Source: an uncultured Bacilli bacterium (GTDB lineage Bacteria; Bacillota_I; Bacilli_A; RF39; UBA660). From it: a DNA stretch of 38,716 nucleotides. The notes under the pieces were generated by a model. It was not told where the DNA came from. It ran no database searches and was given only the letters and a program-made list of their open reading frames with translations. The stretch is from positions 1 through 38,716 of the forward strand of contig CANQHF010000010.1 of NCBI GenBank assembly GCA_947623685.1, given 5' to 3'. A program made the translations under genes and the position numbers. Below are positions 10,700 to 19,930 of the stretch, one piece after another (the first letter of the stretch is position 1; each line of letters starts with the position of its first letter).

Positions 10700-12073
10700 T
10701 TAAAACTCAATTTTCTTACTAATGTAATCAATTACTTCATCAACTTTTAGCGTAATTTGTGACATATCATCTCTATTTCTTATTGTTACCGTGTTATTTT
10801 TTATTGTTTCATCATCTACGGTAATGCAAAAAGGAGTTCCAATAACATCTTGCCTTCTATACCTTTTTCCAATTGAACCAGTTTCATCATAAACACTCAT
10901 AAAATTTTTAGATAATAATTTATAGATTTCATTTGCCCTTTGACTGTGATATTTTTTAACAAGTGGTAAAACAGCCACTTTATAAGGAGCTAAAAAAGGA
11001 TGGAATTTCATAACTTCCCTTGTGGTGTTATCATCTAATGTTTCTTTTGTATATGAATTGCATAAAATCATTAAAACTAATCTTTCAACCCCAACTGATG
11101 GTTCTATTACATATGGAATATATTTTTCGTTTGTTAAAGAGTCTTGATATTCCATACTAACTCCAGAGTATTTTTGATGTTGTGACAAATCATAATTAGT
11201 ACGGCTTGCAATTCCCCATAATTCACCCCAACCAAATGGGAATTTATATTCAATGTCAGTTGTTGCATTACTATAAAAACTTAATTCTTCTTTTTTATGA
11301 TCTCTTAATCTTATATTATTTTCATTAACTCCTAAACTAATAAGGAAATTTTTACAATAATCTTTATAATATTTAAACCATTCAAGTTCAGTTCCTGGTT
11401 TACAGAAAAATTCAAGTTCCATTTGTTCAAATTCTCTTACTCTAAAAATAAAGTTACCAGGGGTTATTTCATTTCTAAAACTTTTACCTACTTGTCCTAC
11501 TCCAAAAGGTATTTTAAGGCGCATTGACCTTTGAATGTTAAGATAATCAGCAAAAATTCCTTGAGCGGTTTCTGGTCTTAAGTAAATAGTGCTTTTATTA
11601 TCTTCCGTAACTCCCTGAAAGGTTTTAAACATTAGATTAAATTGTCTAATATCAGTATAATCTAATTTTCCGCAGCACGGACAAACTATGTTATGCTCGT
11701 TTATATATTTAATTAACTCATCATTACTCATTCCAGCAGCATCTATTTTCGCGTATTCTTCAACTAATTTATCTGCCCTATGCCTTGTTTTACAAACCTT
11801 GCAATCGATTAATGGATCACTAAACGTTTTAATGTGACCAGATGCTTCCCATACTTTAGGATTCATTAAAATCGCACTATCTAATCCAACGTTATTAACA
11901 TCTTCTTGAACGAATTTTTTAAGCCATGCTTTTTTTATATTATTTTTAAGTTCCACACCAACTGGCCCAAAATCCCAAGTATTTGCAAGTCCGCCATATA
12001 TTTCACTTCCTTGAAATATAATTCCATATTGCTTACATAAATTTACTAAATCTTCCATGTTTATATCATTCAT
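10700..12073 (-). CDS. glyS: Glycyl-tRNA synthetase, single-chain type; true start likely [13 protein letters not shown], the upstream ORF extension is T-box leader
   Basis: Class II GlyRS motifs ([66 protein letters not shown]); AGGAAAGG upstream of ATG 12073. Confidence 0.95.
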   Translation of the reverse strand: MNDINMEDLVNLCKQYGIIFQGSEIYGGLANTWDFGPVGVELKNNIKKAWLKKFVQEDVNNVGLDSAILMNPKVWEASGHIKTFSDPLIDCKVCKTRHRADKLVEEYAKIDAAGMSNDELIKYINEHNIVCPCCGKLDYTDIRQFNLMFKTFQGVTEDNKSTIYLRPETAQGIFADYLNIQRSMRLKIPFGVGQVGKSFRNEITPGNFIFRVREFEQMELEFFCKPGTELEWFKYYKDYCKNFLISLGVNENNIRLRDHKKEELSFYSNATTDIEYKFPFGWGELWGIASRTNYDLSQHQKYSGVSMEYQDSLTNEKYIPYVIEPSVGVERLVLMILCNSYTKETLDDNTTREVMKFHPFLAPYKVAVLPLVKKYHSQRANEIYKLLSKNFMSVYDETGSIGKRYRRQDVIGTPFCITVDDETIKNNTVTIRNRDDMSQITLKVDEVIDYISKKIEF

Positions 12074-12138
12074 AATTTTTTTCCTTTCCTTTGTTTGTTT
12101 ATGAATAATCATAATAAATAATATGATTATTCTTAAAC

Positions 12139-12268
12139 AAAAAAACTCTAGATTAACATAGGGGTGAAGATAACTCCACGGTTCCACCCTATTTATTCTA
12201 GACGAATCACTTAATTCATACTGCTGATGGGTTTCCAAGCCCGTTATCGCACATTTATAAATACAAAC
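12139..12268 (-). promoter_or_regulatory. T-box leader of glyS with terminator/antiterminator
   Basis: Minus strand AGGGTGGAACCGTGG (12176-12190) matches the T-box consensus; terminator arms CACCCCTATGTTAATCTAGAG (12146-12166) with TCTAGAATAAATAGGGTG (12185-12202), then a T-run. Confidence 0.88.
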
Positions 12269-12270
12269 AT

Positions 12271-12298
12271 ATTATATCATAAAAATTTTATATATAAA
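12271..12298 (-). promoter_or_regulatory. Candidate SigA promoter for the glyS leader
   Basis: TATAAT at 12276-12271, weak -35 TTTATA at 12298-12293, 16-bp spacer. Confidence 0.5.
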
Positions 12299-12306
12299 GC
12301 TTTTTA

Positions 12307-13047
12307 TTATAAACTTGTCAAACTTTTTAAAAATTTTTTACTTTTTAAATAAAGTCCAGTATATCTATCATAATAATCATCTAAAAAATCATTGATTTCC
12401 TTTTTAACGGTATTACTTACGTCTAATTTAGTTATCTTTGATATATCAACATATTCTAATACCCTAATTAATTTAATTGTTTTTTCGCTAACAACGTAAT
12501 CATCATTTACATGGTCTTTACATACAAAGCCCCCCTTATACGCTGAAATAGTAACTACTTTAGGATTACCACAAACAACGCAGCCATCTAATTTTGGCAA
12601 AACACCTAAAAATGATAAATATTTTAATTCCAAGATATTAGTTATAATTACAGGATCAAATCCTTCTTCAATTTTAAGTATGGCACTTAAATATATATCA
12701 TATATTCTTTTATCTGTGTTTTGCTTTATAACTCCGCTTGTTAACTCAGAAATAAAATTAAGATAAGATAATTTTTTAATATCATTTTTTATGTTTTTAA
12801 AATTATTTATAACATCAGCACTTATTAAAACCGATAACTTATCATCTTTGTAGCTAATGTTAAAATTAGCATAACAAAATCTTTGACATACACTTCTAAA
12901 CGGACTTTTTAATCTTTTTGCACCCTTTGCTAAAACCCCAATAATACCTTTATCTTTAGTAATTATATTTAATATTTTACTAGATTCACCATAAGGTTTT
13001 TCGCTAATTATAATTCCTTCAACTTCGATCATCTCCAAGGGTATCAA
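12307..13047 (-). CDS. recO: DNA repair protein RecO
   Basis: EVEGIIISEKPYGESSKILNIITKDKGIIGVLAKGAKRLKSPF and zinc-site CVVCGNPK...; synteny era-yqzL-recO-glyS; start ambiguous (TTG 13047 or ATG 13032). Confidence 0.93.
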   Translation of the reverse strand: MIPLEMIEVEGIIISEKPYGESSKILNIITKDKGIIGVLAKGAKRLKSPFRSVCQRFCYANFNISYKDDKLSVLISADVINNFKNIKNDIKKLSYLNFISELTSGVIKQNTDKRIYDIYLSAILKIEEGFDPVIITNILELKYLSFLGVLPKLDGCVVCGNPKVVTISAYKGGFVCKDHVNDDYVVSEKTIKLIRVLEYVDISKITKLDVSNTVKKEINDFLDDYYDRYTGLYLKSKKFLKSLTSL

Positions 13048-13138
13048 TCTTCCCTTCTAACATTTGTTTATATTTTATATAATATTCTAACTTTCCAGTC
13101 ATAACAAATAAATTCCATACATCATTTATGTTCATCAT
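13019..13138 (-). CDS. yqzL: YqzL-family small protein (39 aa), absent from the supplied ORF track
   Basis: MMNINDVWNLFVMTGKLEYYIKYKQMLEGKIDTLGDDRS; WNLFxxTGxxxxYxxYK pattern; between era and recO as in Bacillus. Confidence 0.8.
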   Translation of the reverse strand: MMNINDVWNLFVMTGKLEYYIKYKQMLEGKIDTLGDDRS

Positions 13139-13208
13139 ATCACCATCCATTAATATGGTGGTAATAAATTTATTTTTTTATACAAATACTTATAATGGTT
13201 TTTTTAAA

Positions 13209-14108
13209 TTAATCTTCTATGTCATAAAAACCTAATTCTTTTAAATATTTTTCTTTATCTCGCCAATTTTTTATGGTTTTAACAAATAATTCTAAATATA
13301 CTTTTTTTCCTAACATATTTTCTATATCAATTCTTGCTTTTAAACCAATTTCTTTTAACATCGCACCTTGTTTTCCAATTATTATACTTTTTATTGAATC
13401 ACGTTCTACTATTATCGTTACGCAAATAATTACTTTATCTTTTTTTTCTATGTAACTACTAGTAATACAAGTAACCGTGTGTGGTACTTCTTGATTAGTT
13501 AATCTTAGTACTTTCTCCCTTACTAATTCCGCTACCCTAAATTCTATCGTAGTATTAGTTAAATCTTCATCGGGAAAGTACTTAACGTTATCTGGTAAAT
13601 ATTTTTTTAAGGTTTTAACTAATTCATCTACGTTTTTATTTTTTAAGGCAGATAATGGTATTATCTCTTTAAAATCATATAAATCTTTATATTTGGTAAT
13701 AAGTGATAGTAAATCCTCTTTTTTTATTTTATCAACTTTGTTAATAATTAAAAAAGTGGGTTTATTTGCTGTTTTTATTTTTTCTAATATGAAGTTATCA
13801 CCCTTACCAAAAGGCATTGTAGCATCAATTAAAAATAATATTATATCAACATCATCAATTGAGTAATATGCTTCTTCATTTAATCTTTGACCAAGCTTAT
13901 TTTTAGGTTTATGAATTCCTGGGGTATCAACAAATACCATCTGGCAATCTTTATCATTATATATACCTTGTATCATATTTCTTGTGGTTTGTGCTTTGTT
14001 AGATGTTATTGCTATTTTATAACCAACAATCGTATTTAACAAGGTTGATTTGCCAACGTTTGGTCTTCCAACTAAGCTTATGAATCCTGATTTCATACTA
14101 ATCACCAT
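13209..14108 (-). CDS. era: GTPase Era
   Basis: GRPNVGKSTLLN, DTPGIHKP, NKVD, C-terminal KH domain (IIIGKQGAMLKEIG); start either 14108 or ATG 14096. Confidence 0.97.
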   Translation of the reverse strand: MVISMKSGFISLVGRPNVGKSTLLNTIVGYKIAITSNKAQTTRNMIQGIYNDKDCQMVFVDTPGIHKPKNKLGQRLNEEAYYSIDDVDIILFLIDATMPFGKGDNFILEKIKTANKPTFLIINKVDKIKKEDLLSLITKYKDLYDFKEIIPLSALKNKNVDELVKTLKKYLPDNVKYFPDEDLTNTTIEFRVAELVREKVLRLTNQEVPHTVTCITSSYIEKKDKVIICVTIIVERDSIKSIIIGKQGAMLKEIGLKARIDIENMLGKKVYLELFVKTIKNWRDKEKYLKELGFYDIED

Positions 14109-14282
14109 CCACGTTAACTCCTGCTAAATAAAATAATAATATGTATATAATATAGCAAAAGTAGTTTCTTTCTAAAAAAATTATATCATAATTTTTATTT
14201 AGTTTGTAGTTTTTTAACAATTAAATAAACACAATTTATTTAATTGTTTATTATCTTTTGAAATCATAAAAATAAATACCAA

Positions 14283-14311
14283 AAAAACGTTCATCTAAGT
14301 CGAACGTTTTT
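14283..14311 (-). terminator. Terminator downstream of the tandem Cys/His/Asp genes
   Basis: aaaaacgttc / gaacgttttt perfect inverted repeat. Confidence 0.7.
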
Positions 14312-14327
14312 ACTTTTAATGAAAATT

Positions 14328-15149
14328 TTATTTAATTTTTGATTGTTTATTCATTAATTCATTCATGGTAACTTTTAATATATTATTTTTGGTTGATTTA
14401 TCAAAATCAGGATCTGTTTCACTTAAGTACTTTATTTTTGAGAATAAAATATATTTTTCTTCTTGAAGTAAAATCTTAAAATTAAATATTTTAATATAAT
14501 CAGAAAATAACATTTTTATATTATTACTAAAATCATAAACTATATCACCAGAAACAACAAAAGTATGATAATGCTCGTAACCTAACATATCTTTATAACA
14601 TCCACAACATGCAGATGTATTATGTAAGATATCTTCTTGCATTAAAGCTTCAGAATAAGCATGGCAGTATCCACTAGCATTTTGAGCATCTTTTTGAGAA
14701 TTTGTCGCCCTAGAAAAGACTATTTTTTCATTATTAGGCATAGTAATTTCAAATTTATCTAATAAATTTTTGACTAGAAATTCAACATTTTTTACAAGAC
14801 CTGATTTTACAAATGATTTCATACATGTATCTAAATCAATTGGACAATATTCTATTTCATCATTTTTTATAGGACAAGTTACATAATTCAAAGCTTCCAT
14901 ATACATAAAATAAATAAAAGTTTTATCGTATTTTTCTATAATACTTTTCTTAAACCATTCTATAAAATCATCATCAAATTTAATTAGGTTAAGTAAACAA
15001 TATCCAATAGAATCGATATTTTTATTTATGTTTATACCTTTACTAATTAACTTCCTATCTAATTTTATATAAGGCAATACTAAACCCCTTGCTTCTTTTT
15101 TATTATTTTTTCCTTCTGTTCTTTTATAATATTGTTCATATTTGTTCAT
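14328..15149 (-). CDS. Hypothetical protein, candidate papain/transglutaminase-like fold (copy B of a tandem pair)
   Basis: 273 aa; GYCHAYSEAL ... YEHYHTFVVSGDIVYDFSNNIKMLFSDYIKIFNFKIL gives an ordered Cys-His-Asp pattern shared with the adjacent gene. Confidence 0.55.
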   Translation of the reverse strand: MNKYEQYYKRTEGKNNKKEARGLVLPYIKLDRKLISKGININKNIDSIGYCLLNLIKFDDDFIEWFKKSIIEKYDKTFIYFMYMEALNYVTCPIKNDEIEYCPIDLDTCMKSFVKSGLVKNVEFLVKNLLDKFEITMPNNEKIVFSRATNSQKDAQNASGYCHAYSEALMQEDILHNTSACCGCYKDMLGYEHYHTFVVSGDIVYDFSNNIKMLFSDYIKIFNFKILLQEEKYILFSKIKYLSETDPDFDKSTKNNILKVTMNELMNKQSKIK

Positions 15150-15210
15150 AATCTATCCCCCCTTAATGTATGCAGCACTATTAAAATAGGCGAAAACAAA
15201 CTAACTCTAT

Positions 15211-16002
15211 TTATATTTTACTTTGCTTTTCCATAGCATATTTCAAAATATCAACATACTCTGAATCTACAAATGACTTATTATTTTTTAACTCTTTAAT
15301 GCCATTTAAAATCGTATTACTATCACTACATACTAAAATTTTTGGTTTAATGAGTTTAAGATAATTTTCGTATCCCATCATTATATTATGGGCAAAGTCA
15401 TACATAATACCATCTTCTAATAAAAATGAATGATAATACTCTCCAAAAAGCTCATTATTTTCTAGTACAACAACAGCATTATTAGATTTTTCACAATTTT
15501 TCAAAAAATAAGATGTTACTATGTGACAATTTCCTTTGTATGCATCTATTAAATCTTTTTTTAAAGAAATATGTGAATATCTTATTTTTTCGTCACTATT
15601 GGTAATTATCTCAATAAAATTTTTCTTATCGCTTTGTATAACTTTAGCTTCCTTAACAAGTCCAGTTGCTACAAATGATTTTAGCAAATCATCTAATGCA
15701 TCAAATTTTTTATCAAGTAGTCTATTGCATGATTCTTTTATATAGAAAAAATAAAGGTATCCATTATTAATTCTATTTAATATTTTTTTCTTTAAATAAT
15801 CTTGCGTTTTAGCATTATATTTATAAAATCTATTAAGTATTAATCTTAAACATACATCATTGTTTAAGTTTTTAAATGTAACAAAATCATTTGCTTTTGT
15901 AAAAGATATTTTAAAATCCAATAAAAGTAAACTTAACTCAAAATTATTAATAATGTTAGGAATGCCTTCGTTTAATATATACATTCTTTTATACTTATTC
16001 AT
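15211..16002 (-). CDS. Hypothetical protein, candidate papain/transglutaminase-like fold (copy A of a tandem pair)
   Basis: 263 aa; GNCHIVTSYFL ... GEYYHSFLLEDGIMYDFAHNIMMGYENYLKLIKPKIL, paralogous to 14328..15149. Confidence 0.55.
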   Translation of the reverse strand: MNKYKRMYILNEGIPNIINNFELSLLLLDFKISFTKANDFVTFKNLNNDVCLRLILNRFYKYNAKTQDYLKKKILNRINNGYLYFFYIKESCNRLLDKKFDALDDLLKSFVATGLVKEAKVIQSDKKNFIEIITNSDEKIRYSHISLKKDLIDAYKGNCHIVTSYFLKNCEKSNNAVVVLENNELFGEYYHSFLLEDGIMYDFAHNIMMGYENYLKLIKPKILVCSDSNTILNGIKELKNNKSFVDSEYVDILKYAMEKQSKI

Positions 16003-16026
16003 AAATACCCCTTCTTTTGGTCGTAT

Positions 16027-16055
16027 ATACTATCAAAAAATAAGTAAAATGTCAA
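16027..16055 (-). promoter_or_regulatory. SigA-type promoter for the tandem Cys/His/Asp gene pair
   Basis: TTGACA (16055-16050), 17-bp spacer, TAGTAT (16032-16027), upstream of AAGAAGGGG-ATG. Confidence 0.65.
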
Positions 16056-16266
16056 ATTTTATAATTGCATTTTACTTTTTACTAACCTTTTGTATATTTC
16101 GTAAAAAACAATAATAATTGACTTCTAAAATTCAGTATAAAATCATTAAACTTTAAACCAACCAAATAAACACCATAAAGAATTAAATAAATTATGTATA
16201 TCTAATTGTAAAAAGCAAATACTAAATAAAAATTTGTTTGTTACTAAAAAATTAAACACTTTATAT

Positions 16267-16301
16267 AAAAATAAAACGGATTATTAATCCGTTTTATTTT
16301 T
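16267..16301. terminator. Bidirectional terminator-like hairpin downstream of the dgkA genes
   Basis: aaaaataaaacggatta / ttaatccgttttattttt near-perfect palindrome. Confidence 0.75.
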
Positions 16302-16401
16302 ATGAAATAATTTTCCTATATTGTTACACTTTTATCGCACTTATTTTGTTTTACAATTTAAAAAAACCGTAAAAAAACCTTCAGTTTAAAAACTTGTATA
16401 C

Positions 16402-16728
16402 TTATTTAATTATATTTATTATCTTTGGTAAAAAGATATATACTCCAACGCAAGCTGCTGTTATAGCTGATACCAAAACCGCTCCTGCCGCAACATCTTT
16501 TGCTACCATAGCAAGTGGGTTAAATTTACTAGTATATAAATCAACCACAAGTTCAATTGACGAATTAATAAGTTCTGATGTTATAACAAAAGCAACCATT
16601 GCAAGTACAAGTAGCCACTCATATAAAGCAATTTTAAATATAATACCCAAAATAATTACTAAAATGGTAGCGATTAAATGAATAAGAATATTTTGTTCTC
16701 TGTTAAAAAACTCCTTTAATTTATTCAT
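16402..16728 (-). CDS. Diacylglycerol/undecaprenol kinase family protein, second copy with shorter N-terminus
   Basis: ITSELINSSIELVVDLYTSKFNPLAMVAKDVAAGAVLVSA, DgkA signature. Confidence 0.85.
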   Translation of the reverse strand: MNKLKEFFNREQNILIHLIATILVIILGIIFKIALYEWLLVLAMVAFVITSELINSSIELVVDLYTSKFNPLAMVAKDVAAGAVLVSAITAACVGVYIFLPKIINIIK

Positions 16729-16733
16729 ATTAC

Positions 16734-17171
16734 CTACCTAAAAATTGCTATTATCTTTGGAATAAACACAACAAGCCACATACCAAGAGCCATCATATCT
16801 GCAACAAAGCAAGCAGCCGAAGCAGTATCTTTAGCTACTTTAGCAAGTGGATGATATTTATCAGTTACCATATCAACAACCGCTTCAATTGAGGTGTTAA
16901 ATAACTCTGTAACAAGTATTAAAGCACCCATTACAAGTGTTATTACCCATTGAATTGGGGTTATTTTAAAACCAAAACCACACGCAATTATGATTGCCAT
17001 TACAATAACGTGTAATATTAAACTTTGCTCATGAATGTATGCGTATTTTAATCCATCAAAAGAATACTTAAAACTCATTAACATTCTTTTGATACCTAAT
17101 TTTTTAAAACCATGCTCTTCAACGTATTTACCACGAGATATTTCTACGTTAACCTTCTTTTTTGATCCCAT
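16734..17171 (-). CDS. dgkA: Diacylglycerol/undecaprenol kinase
   Basis: SFKYSFDGLKYAYIHEQSLILHV... VTELFNTSIEAVVDMVTDKYHPLAKVAKDTASAACFV. Confidence 0.93.
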   Translation of the reverse strand: MGSKKKVNVEISRGKYVEEHGFKKLGIKRMLMSFKYSFDGLKYAYIHEQSLILHVIVMAIIIACGFGFKITPIQWVITLVMGALILVTELFNTSIEAVVDMVTDKYHPLAKVAKDTASAACFVADMMALGMWLVVFIPKIIAIFR

Positions 17172-17601
17172 AATTATCTAACAACTCCTTTTGTAATTTA
17201 AACATTTTATCTTCATCTTCTTTATTCATATGGTCATATCCTAATAAGTGTAATAAACCATGAACCGCTAAAAAACACATTTCTCTTTTTATGCTATGAT
17301 TGTATTCTTTAGCTTGACTAAGTGCCGTTTCATAAGATATGTAAATATCTCCTAAAACTCTTATTTTTGGAATATCTATTTGCTTATTATCTTCTAATGC
17401 AAACGTTATTACGTCCGTTTTTCTATCTATTTTTCGATATTCTTTATTTATCTTATGAATGGTAGCATCATCAACTATTATTATATTAAACATAACGTTT
17501 TTAAGCAAAAGTTTTTTAACACAAAAACTAATGAATTTTTTTAATGTTTGCTCATCTTCTATTTCATAATTAGTTTCATTAAAAACTTCTATGTAATTCA
17601 T
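17149..17601 (-). CDS. ybeY: Endoribonuclease YbeY (start at the ATG after GGAGG, not the upstream TTG at 17616)
   Basis: AVHGLLHLLGYDHMNKEDEDKM (H-x3-H-x5-H metal motif); synteny with dgkA. Confidence 0.96.
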   Translation of the reverse strand: MNYIEVFNETNYEIEDEQTLKKFISFCVKKLLLKNVMFNIIIVDDATIHKINKEYRKIDRKTDVITFALEDNKQIDIPKIRVLGDIYISYETALSQAKEYNHSIKREMCFLAVHGLLHLLGYDHMNKEDEDKMFKLQKELLDNYGIKKEG

Positions 17602-18215
17602 GCTAAAAACCTCCAAAAATTAAATCTAAACGCTAAATATATTATAATAAAAATAAGAGCTAAACACAACATATCCAAAAATATTTGCGTTCTCATAAAA
17701 CGTGGAAGCTTATCTACTATTTTATCACTAAATTTATATATATAAAATCCAATTACACCACCAATTACGTTTAATAAAACATCATCTATATCAGATGTTC
17801 TTCCTATTATATTTTGAGCAAACTCTATCGCACAAGATACTAAAAGGGTTAAAACAAACGTTATGTAAACCTTATTATTTTTAACGTAATGGGTAACAAA
17901 AACACCAAATGGAATAAATAAGATTATGTTCCCTAACACGTTTTTAATAAATAATTTTGAAGCAATGTTATACCTAAATATTTCCTTAAACAAGGTAAAA
18001 TTATTTGTTCCATAACTGCTATCTTGAAAAGTTACGATGTAATATAAAAGAAGTATGTATAAAATAAAACATAACATTGAAAGTTCTTTATACAAAACGA
18101 AATTTTCTTTATTACAAAATATGTACGCAATCCTAATTGATACGATTATTATGGTAAATATAAAAAGCATTGGCCATATATTATGTATTATGTCTAAAAA
18201 AATATTTGTAAACAT
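17598..18215 (-). CDS. VanZ-like family membrane protein
   Basis: LGNIILFIPFGVF ... SCAIEFAQNIIGRTSDIDDVLLNVIGGVIGFYIYK. Confidence 0.88.
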   Translation of the reverse strand: MFTNIFLDIIHNIWPMLFIFTIIIVSIRIAYIFCNKENFVLYKELSMLCFILYILLLYYIVTFQDSSYGTNNFTLFKEIFRYNIASKLFIKNVLGNIILFIPFGVFVTHYVKNNKVYITFVLTLLVSCAIEFAQNIIGRTSDIDDVLLNVIGGVIGFYIYKFSDKIVDKLPRFMRTQIFLDMLCLALIFIIIYLAFRFNFWRFLA

Positions 18216-18233
18216 ATTATCTGCACCTTCTAT

Positions 18234-19418
18234 TTATTGTTGTTCATTAATTATGTCGTTATTAAGTAAGTTTTCATCAACTGCTTTATAACTTGTTATG
18301 TTTTCACATACCTTAAAAAAAACATCTACTATTATTTTACTATCATTTGACCTAAAGTTCAAAGTTTTTTTGCTTATTATGTACTCATCTGCGTTTAATT
18401 TTTTAAGAATTTTTTCTTCCGCTAATAAAACGGCTTTTTTAGTTGCTTGATCTTTCGAGTATTTTTGTATGTTTACCTTTGTTTTCCTTTGTTTTTCTAA
18501 CCTAATATTAAATGGAAAGACTTTACTTTTAATTAACACTTTTTTCTTCTCTAAATAAGATTCAGCATAGTTTTTTCTTAACGAAAATTCTTTTTTTAAG
18601 AAACTTGCGATAATATTAGTCTTAACTTCATTTAAATATATTATTTCTTTATAATTAAGTGGGTATTCAACGTTTACTAAATACCAAGTTTCAGCATATA
18701 CTTTTCCATTTGCCCTTACTTGACCTTTTACCGTTTCATCTTTTATAATATCACCTGATATTATAACGTCACCTTCACTTACATAATCATTTTTCTTTTT
18801 TAAAATAACTCCAGATGATGATTCTATCTTAATTATTATTCCACTTTTTTTGGCAACTATGTGTCTTGGTTTAGTACTTTCTTTTTTCTTATTATATTTT
18901 CTTTGAGTTACTTTAACTATTAGTTTACTTCCCTTTCTTTGTATTTCTAACCATTCAATTACGTTTTTATTTTCATTTATTATTGTATCAATTATTTTTT
19001 TTCTTTTTATAAAGCTTGGAATAAATCTAAACTTATCAATATTATGCTTTTTAAGTTCCGATGTAACAAGGGTTCTTATTTTTTTATCATTATGAATAAC
19101 GTCTATATCAAATGAAATATTACTTAACAAAAGCAAAAAGATTATACCTATAAAAAAAGAAATAACTAACGTATAATTATTTTTAATAAAGTTAATGTAT
19201 TTAATTGGCCCATAAAAATTTAATATCTTAATTTCATATAAAGCGTTATTTGATAATTTTAAATAATCATCATATAAAATTTTAATAATAATTGTTTTAC
19301 GGTCTTTTTCAACATAATTACTATATGTTATTTTATTAAATACATATCTTTTAATAAATAACTTTGGGTTTTTACCAGTGATACTTATTTTAACAAAATT
19401 ATTCATTGCTACCTTCAA
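18234..19418 (-). CDS. yqfD: Sporulation protein YqfD
   Basis: 394 aa; N-terminal domain, single TM, extracytoplasmic domain (FIPSFIKRKKI...WLEIQRKGSKLIVKVTQRK); synteny with yqfC and ybeY. Confidence 0.88.
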   Translation of the reverse strand: MKVAMNNFVKISITGKNPKLFIKRYVFNKITYSNYVEKDRKTIIIKILYDDYLKLSNNALYEIKILNFYGPIKYINFIKNNYTLVISFFIGIIFLLLLSNISFDIDVIHNDKKIRTLVTSELKKHNIDKFRFIPSFIKRKKIIDTIINENKNVIEWLEIQRKGSKLIVKVTQRKYNKKKESTKPRHIVAKKSGIIIKIESSSGVILKKKNDYVSEGDVIISGDIIKDETVKGQVRANGKVYAETWYLVNVEYPLNYKEIIYLNEVKTNIIASFLKKEFSLRKNYAESYLEKKKVLIKSKVFPFNIRLEKQRKTKVNIQKYSKDQATKKAVLLAEEKILKKLNADEYIISKKTLNFRSNDSKIIVDVFFKVCENITSYKAVDENLLNNDIINEQQ

Positions 19419-19650
19419 ATTCTATTTTAAAAATCTTACCTGAGATTATAACGTACTCTTTAAACATTGTTTCAATAACTAGGTTTTTTCCTATTATTTT
19501 TATTATCGCATCAGCGTTTTTTATTAAGATCATATTTGATGTAAAATTTTCTATAGCATCATAATAATATATTTTTACCTTTTTATCAATTACTTGTATT
19601 TCGAATTTATTGCACTGCGTATAAGTATCTATTACTTCTTTTAATTTCAT
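19399..19650 (-). CDS. yqfC: YqfC-family sporulation protein
   Basis: 83 aa, overlaps yqfD start; conserved position between rpsU and yqfD. Confidence 0.72.
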   Translation of the reverse strand: MKLKEVIDTYTQCNKFEIQVIDKKVKIYYYDAIENFTSNMILIKNADAIIKIIGKNLVIETMFKEYVIISGKIFKIEFEGSNE

Positions 19651-19677
19651 AGTATCACCAATAAATTTTATGCAAAA

Positions 19678-19705
19678 AAAACTTACTATTTACTAAATAG
19701 TAAGC
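19678..19705 (-). terminator. rpsU terminator
   Basis: Minus-strand CTTACTATTTAGTAAATAGTAAG followed by T-run. Confidence 0.7.
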
Positions 19706-19729
19706 ATTTATATATTGAGCAAAGAAAAA

Positions 19730-19930
19730 CTAGGAATCTTTCCTTTCGCGTTTAGCTGCCTTACGGCTGTTCTTAATAGCTTCTTTTTTTGCGTTTCTTC
19801 TTTGTACCCCTGGTTTGTCAAAAGCTTGTTTCTTTTTTACTTCCGAAGGGAGACCGCTTTTAGCTACTCTTTGTTTGAACTTTTTTAACGCGCCATCAAC
19901 GTTTCCATTTTTAACTTGAACAGTTATCAT
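19730..19930 (-). CDS. rpsU: 30S ribosomal protein S21
   Basis: 66 aa; VQVKNGNVDGALKKFKQRVAKSGLPSEVKKKQAFDKPGVQRRNAKKEA. Confidence 0.96.
   Translation of the reverse strand: MITVQVKNGNVDGALKKFKQRVAKSGLPSEVKKKQAFDKPGVQRRNAKKEAIKNSRKAAKRERKDS

Noticed and set aside
12074-12238. N-terminal extension of the glyS ORF ([21 protein letters not shown]...)
   Set aside because: This sequence is the T-box leader; translation most likely begins at ATG 12073.
16003-16266. Gene-free stretch upstream of the tandem pair, considered as ncRNA
   Set aside because: Very AT-rich with no convincing structure other than the promoter and the flanking terminator.
14200-16310. Mobile-element origin for the tandem Cys/His/Asp gene pair
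   Set aside because: No transposase, integrase, terminal inverted repeats or clear target-site duplication seen; treated as a locus insertion of unknown mechanism.
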